Source of the DNA: an uncultured Alphaproteobacteria bacterium
GTDB taxonomy: Bacteria; Pseudomonadota; Alphaproteobacteria; HIMB59
Assembly (NCBI GenBank): GCA_902516235.1
Contig: CABXXO010000001.1
Location: 1 to 64,000 of the forward strand
Length of the DNA: 64,000 nucleotides
Direction: 5' to 3'
In this document: one piece after another, positions 59,606-64,000 of the stretch
Position numbering within the stretch: position 1 is the first letter of the stretch
Layout of the letters: every line of letters begins with the position of its first letter
Translations under genes and position numbers: made by a program
Notes under the pieces: generated by a model
Database searches by the model: none
Told to the model about the DNA's origin: nothing
The model's input: the letters and a program-made list of their open reading frames with translations, nothing else

Positions 59606-61957
59606 TTAAGATTTTACTCTTGATTTTGTTGGATCATAAAATGGAAATGGAACAACCCTAGCTTTTATTCTTTTTTGATGGCCATCTAACTTTCCAATTT
59701 CAACTTCAGTGTCAAGTTCACTATATTTGATATTAATTTTACAAAGTGCAATATTCTTATTTAAAACTGGGGACTTCATACCACTTGTAATAACTCCTAT
59801 TTGTTCTCTTCCATTATTTGAAGGATGAACACAGTCACCGTGCCCACATATCTCATTACCTTCAATTTCAAGTCCAATTAACTTTTTTTGAGGATTTGCC
59901 TTTCTTTCAATCAAGGCTTGTTTTCCAATAAAATTATCTTCTTTTGATTTAAGTGGGACAGTAAAACCAATACCCGCTTCAAAGGGATCTGTTTGATCAT
60001 CAAATTCATAATTAGCAAATATTAATCCTGACTCAATCCTTACTAAATCTAATGCGTCTAACCCCATTGGAATAATTTCAAACTCTTCTCCTGCTTTCAT
60101 AACTGCATCCCAAACCTCTGTAGCCTTACTTGGGTGACAAAAAATTTCATATCCTAGTTCACCTGTATATCCTGTTCGAGATACCATCAATGGAATTCCA
60201 TCTAGAGTATTTAATCTAGCTATAGAAAATCTAAACCAATCTAAATCAGTCAACGATGTTTGATGAGGGGGTGTCCATATTATCTTTTTTAAAATTTCTC
60301 TACTTTTAGGACCTTGAACCGATACATTGTGTAAGTTATTGGTCGATGATTTAATCCATACCTTTAAGTTATGATCCTTTGCTTTTTCTCTTAACCATTC
60401 CCCGCAATACTCATCACCACAAATCCATCTAAAATTATCATTGGTCATTTTAAAAACTGTGCCGTCATCAAGCATGCCACCGTGTTCGTAACACATAGCA
60501 GTGTAAACAACTTGCCCAACGGATAATTTTCTAATGTTTCTCGTACAAGTCATTTGTAAAAGTTCTTCGGCATCTGGGCCGCTTACTTCAAATTTACGAA
60601 GAGCAGATAAATCCATTATTATTGCTCGCTCTCTGCAAGCCTCATACTCTTTAAGAGCTCCGTGATTGTTGTAATTGGAGGCTAACCAGAAACCCTTATA
60701 TTCAACAATATTTTCCGTTAGAGTTGACACTCTTGGGTAAAAACCAGTTTCTTGGGTTAATTTAGGTTCAGAGTCCGCTTTCATTCTAAATGCCATTCCT
60801 TTGCTAAAAGGTTTATTTGGCCTATAAACTCTAACAAAAATATCCGTAGGATTCCATCCATTAGCTGCATCAACATCATCTGGACAGGCGGAAGAGACAC
60901 AAACTAAATTTTTCAGTGCTTTAAACATGACATAATCTCCAGGTCTAGACCAAGGCTCATCAAATATTAAAGCATTGTTTGCGTCAATGGCCGTATTGTA
61001 AAATAAATTTATAGCGTTCCATCCAAGTCTTTTTCTGACAGTAAATTTATCTAATACATTATTGAAATTATCAGAACAATTTGGATGACCAAAATAGCCG
61101 ATGTCGTCATAAAATTTTGAGGTACATGCAGTACCAAAGGTATCATGTCTACCTACAGTGTCTCTGTAGACCTCCACCATAGGTAATTGATTTTCATCGT
61201 AGTATTTTGAATGAAGACCTGGCATGGGAAATGCACTCCCCATGAGATATCTACTATTTGTTGTGTCTATTGACAACTCTTCTCCTTTTTGGAGCTTCTC
61301 TGAGTCAAATGCCATAAAATCAGAACATTGTCTTCCATAAACATCTATTATTTGAATATAATCTCCCTCTTTCACCTCATAGGCCATTGCTGTATATCTC
61401 TTTACAAAAATTTCCTCGACAGGGTCCATTAAGGGATCTGGCAGTAAAAATTCTCCTTCCTGACGTTTTTTATTTCTTTGGACTATTACTCTGAGTTCAG
61501 ATGCTGGCATACTCTCATGTGTAATTTCACTTTGACCTGGTGCAGAAATTATACAGACACATGTATCATTTGTTTTAAATTCTTCAATAGAACCAGCGAT
61601 GGAGTTTTGAGAAAAAACTAAAATAGATTTGTTAATAGAGTCTACCTCGTATCCGAGCTTTTTAAGTTTAGTTTTTGCTGTTAGAGCTGACTCATCCCCA
61701 CTTGTTAATATATTTTTTGTTAATTGACCGTTGTGTTCGTTATTAAGACCTAATGCTGATAAATTACATTCACCTTTTGAATTAAAACAGACAACTTCTG
61801 CCTGTTGAAAACCCTCTAGGTTAATTATTTTGAATTTATCATTTGGTTCAAATTTTAATGTGAGAGAGCCTCCACCTAATACTAAATAATTTTCTAAGTC
61901 ATTTCCTAAAGCGGGCAGTCCAGGTTCATAAGGTTGAGTTATTCTAGGGATGATCAT
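59606..61957 (-). CDS. tdm: Trimethylamine N-oxide demethylase
   Basis: A 783-residue two-domain protein. About residues 145-380 form a DUF1989 domain, and 405-775 a GcvT-like folate domain (GPDAEELLQMTCTRN, CYEHGGMLDDGTVF, VSRTGYTGELGYEIF). Cys278, His291, Cys294 and Cys358 keep the exact spacing (13, 3, 64) I recall for the zinc ligands of Methylocella Tdm. Tdm splits TMAO to dimethylamine and formaldehyde, the latter captured by folate. It lies 3 bases after the TmoW-like permease gene and in the same operon as the DmdA-like gene. Confidence 0.92.
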   Translation of the reverse strand: MIIPRITQPYEPGLPALGNDLENYLVLGGGSLTLKFEPNDKFKIINLEGFQQAEVVCFNSKGECNLSALGLNNEHNGQLTKNILTSGDESALTAKTKLKKLGYEVDSINKSILVFSQNSIAGSIEEFKTNDTCVCIISAPGQSEITHESMPASELRVIVQRNKKRQEGEFLLPDPLMDPVEEIFVKRYTAMAYEVKEGDYIQIIDVYGRQCSDFMAFDSEKLQKGEELSIDTTNSRYLMGSAFPMPGLHSKYYDENQLPMVEVYRDTVGRHDTFGTACTSKFYDDIGYFGHPNCSDNFNNVLDKFTVRKRLGWNAINLFYNTAIDANNALIFDEPWSRPGDYVMFKALKNLVCVSSACPDDVDAANGWNPTDIFVRVYRPNKPFSKGMAFRMKADSEPKLTQETGFYPRVSTLTENIVEYKGFWLASNYNNHGALKEYEACRERAIIMDLSALRKFEVSGPDAEELLQMTCTRNIRKLSVGQVVYTAMCYEHGGMLDDGTVFKMTNDNFRWICGDEYCGEWLREKAKDHNLKVWIKSSTNNLHNVSVQGPKSREILKKIIWTPPHQTSLTDLDWFRFSIARLNTLDGIPLMVSRTGYTGELGYEIFCHPSKATEVWDAVMKAGEEFEIIPMGLDALDLVRIESGLIFANYEFDDQTDPFEAGIGFTVPLKSKEDNFIGKQALIERKANPQKKLIGLEIEGNEICGHGDCVHPSNNGREQIGVITSGMKSPVLNKNIALCKINIKYSELDTEVEIGKLDGHQKRIKARVVPFPFYDPTKSRVKS

Positions 61958-61960
61958 TCT

Positions 61961-64000
61961 TTATGCCAATCCGAGAGCTTTTTTTCTATCTTCTGCCCAA
62001 TTTCTGACAATTACGTCTACACATATGGCTATGAGTGATACAAATATTCCGAGTGTTAAGGCAACGCCGGCTCCATCTTTAGTTCTTGATAGTGCGCCAA
62101 AAATAATTTGGCCAAGGTCTTCAGTTCCAATAAGAGCCCCTAAAATTACCATTTGAAGAGAAAAAACTACTGTTTGATTAACTCCTAGCATAACTGTAGG
62201 AAAAGCTATTGGTATTTCAATATTTGTCCATCTCTGAAACGCTGAGACACCTGACATAGTTCCTGCTTCATGAAGGGAGAGTGGTACGCTTTTTAGTCCC
62301 CAGACTGTATACCTTGTAGCTGGTACAGTAGCATAAACAATAGCTGCAATTAAAACTGAGGTGTCTGTAATGTTAAATAAGAATATGACAGGTATTAGAT
62401 AAACAAAAGATGGGAACGTCTCAAAAAAATCACAAAAAGACAAAAGTATTCTTCCACCTCTCTCTGTTCTTCCAAATATTGATCCTAAAAAAATTCCATT
62501 TAAAGAAGCCATAATTACTGCAAATGATCCCATATACATTGTGATCAATGCTCTATCCCAATACTCAGATAAAGCGATGAATAAAAGCATTCCCCCAACA
62601 ATTAATGCAGTTCTAATATTTCCAACAATAAAAGCAGCTCCCATTGCTAAAGTGAATGTTGCTATTACTGGCATACCTAAGTAGGCTTGCTTCATTGGAC
62701 CAAGTACTTGAGTTAATAGAAATTTATTAAAAGAATTAAGAGAATAAAAAAAAGTTTCCCACACCCAATCAACACCAGCATCAATGAAATGTGCAATAGT
62801 TAGTCCTTTTTCAATTGGTATTACGTAAAGATAATTAATTTTATCAAAGTATCCATCTGATATAAATGCAACTATTGAAAAAATTACAATGGAAAAAGCG
62901 AAAATAATTAAAAATTTATTGCGTTGAATAAAAGATAAATTTTCAAAATAATTTTTTTGTTTATCTGCCCAGGCTTTTGTAAATCTATCTAGAATAACTG
63001 CTATTATGACAATACACAAACCTGCCTCTGCAGCCTTTCCAATTTTTAAACTGTTAAGTGCAATTTTTAAATTTAATCCAAGTCCTTTAGCACCAACAAA
63101 TGATGCAATAACTACCATTGCCAAACACTGCATTATTACCGTGTTAACACCATTAAGAATATCTCTCCTGGCTGCAGGAATTAAAACCTGAAAAAGTAGT
63201 TGTGGTTTTGTGCAGCCACTCATCAACCCAGCCTCTACAACCTCAGGTGAAATTCTTTTTAAACCAAGAATAGTGTTTCTTATCATTGGAGGAGTAGCTA
63301 TTATGATTGTTGCAATAGATCCTGCGTGATCACCTAAGCCAAATAAGGCAATAATTGGAACTAAATAAGCAAATTGTGGCATTGTTTGCATTACATTAAG
63401 AACTGGTTGAAGTGCAGTCTCAACTTTTTTATCTAAATAACCCCAGATCCCAAAAGATAGTCCCAAGACAAAACAAATCGGTGTAGTTATTAGAACAAAG
63501 GATAATGTTTGAATAGAGGGGACATAGTTTCCAAAGACAGATATATAAAGTGCCCCAATACCTCCAAGTAAACCAAGTCTTATACCATTTAACTGGTAGC
63601 CAAGAAGAAATGCCCCAACAGTAGTAGCGGTCCATGGAAGTGCAGGCCAACTTAACCAGTCATTTTCCTTAAGCCATGCATCATTAACAAAGACATCTAT
63701 TATTTTATCACCACCAAGCAAAAGTTCTCTTACAACTGTAATTAAGAAGAGCAAACCTTGAGAGACAGCCTTAGTAAATTCTCTGAAGGCTGCTTTTTCT
63801 TCATACATTTCAAAAACTGGATCCCAGACTTTCAAAGGGAACCATTCATACAATGCATTAAAGATTACATTATTAATTGCTAATGGAATTCCTTTAAGTA
63901 AGGACGGTAGTCTCCACAAATAATTATTTTCACTTTGAGGTATTAAAAAATAAAGAGTTAAAAATATAAATATAAGTAAGCCAAATTGAACTGGCTTAGA
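61961..64000 (-). CDS. tmoW: Fused double permease of a TMAO / betaine-type ABC transporter, 5' cut
   Basis: The frame has no stop up to the window edge: before the apparent TTG start at 63919 it reads ...FGLLIFIFLTLYFLIPQSENNYLW, a further membrane helix, so the true start is outside. Two ProW-like permease halves are present, each with an EAA loop (EAGLMSGCTKPQLLFQVLIP; EAGTMSGVSAFQRWTNIEIP). The fused form and linkage to tdm fit TmoW, the permease of the TMAO transporter TmoXVW; glycine betaine or choline uptake is the alternative. Confidence 0.8.
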   Translation of the reverse strand, partial: SKPVQFGLLIFIFLTLYFLIPQSENNYLWRLPSLLKGIPLAINNVIFNALYEWFPLKVWDPVFEMYEEKAAFREFTKAVSQGLLFLITVVRELLLGGDKIIDVFVNDAWLKENDWLSWPALPWTATTVGAFLLGYQLNGIRLGLLGGIGALYISVFGNYVPSIQTLSFVLITTPICFVLGLSFGIWGYLDKKVETALQPVLNVMQTMPQFAYLVPIIALFGLGDHAGSIATIIIATPPMIRNTILGLKRISPEVVEAGLMSGCTKPQLLFQVLIPAARRDILNGVNTVIMQCLAMVVIASFVGAKGLGLNLKIALNSLKIGKAAEAGLCIVIIAVILDRFTKAWADKQKNYFENLSFIQRNKFLIIFAFSIVIFSIVAFISDGYFDKINYLYVIPIEKGLTIAHFIDAGVDWVWETFFYSLNSFNKFLLTQVLGPMKQAYLGMPVIATFTLAMGAAFIVGNIRTALIVGGMLLFIALSEYWDRALITMYMGSFAVIMASLNGIFLGSIFGRTERGGRILLSFCDFFETFPSFVYLIPVIFLFNITDTSVLIAAIVYATVPATRYTVWGLKSVPLSLHEAGTMSGVSAFQRWTNIEIPIAFPTVMLGVNQTVVFSLQMVILGALIGTEDLGQIIFGALSRTKDGAGVALTLGIFVSLIAICVDVIVRNWAEDRKKALGLA

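Noticed and set aside
61961-63919. TTG at 63919 as the true start of the permease
   Set aside because: The frame is open upstream to the window edge and encodes a further membrane helix, so the gene is cut rather than starting there.

Overview
The window is AT-rich, gene-dense DNA (no gene-free stretch above 300 bases; the longest, about 190-210 bases, lie at 34805-34997 and 39143-39349). Gene content points to a streamlined marine alphaproteobacterium of the SAR11 / HIMB59 (AEGEAN-169) type: anmK next to tyrS, oxidation genes for trimethylamine, TMAO and methylamine, several glutamine synthetase paralogs and many overlapping genes. This placement is inferred from gene content; no rRNA or tRNA gene was seen.

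Region 1 (1-5000): partial anmK, divergent tyrS, a MetX-like alpha/beta hydrolase, and a translationally coupled pair of secreted proteins of unknown function, one rich in cysteine.

Region 2 (5041-14579) is a signalling block: a hybrid histidine kinase, two RsbW-like ATPases, an RsbU-like PP2C phosphatase carrying a receiver and an orphan HisKA domain, a single-domain receiver, a rhodanese fold without its catalytic cysteine, and a STAS anti-anti-sigma protein. No sigma factor is present. An orphan TRAP substrate-binding protein lies inside the block. The STAS gene is 4 bases upstream of the prepilin peptidase gene, which links the partner switch to the next region.

Region 3 (13526-30437) encodes a type IV pilus / MSHA-like machine: PilD, major pilin, PilC, PilB, secretin, a LysM + SPOR-like + PilP-like protein, PilO-like, a PilM-PilN fusion, PilT and four minor pilins, the last with a LamG-like domain. 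Small membrane and secreted proteins of unknown function follow to 32782.

Region 4 (32783-41262) concerns glutamine and ammonium: a glutaminase with the eukaryotic GLS domain order, two glutamine synthetase family proteins, a class I amidotransferase, AmtB, and two small membrane proteins of 56 and 57 residues.

Region 5 (41263-64000) concerns methylated amines. Tmm would make TMAO from TMA; Tdm would split TMAO into dimethylamine and formaldehyde; a TmoW-like double permease, cut by the window end, would import TMAO. Opposite tmm is a seven-gene operon matching N-methylglutamate dehydrogenase (mgdABCD, sarcosine oxidase-like) plus N-methylglutamate synthase (mgsABC). A second six-gene operon holds a single-subunit FAD oxidoreductase, a GS paralog, a second split glutamate synthase and a small lysine-rich protein. 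Between them is an IclR-family regulator. Three palindromes of the form GTTTCA-N5-TGAAAC lie before the second operon, before the regulator, and in the tmm/mgd divergent promoter. They suggest one IclR regulon controlling both operons.
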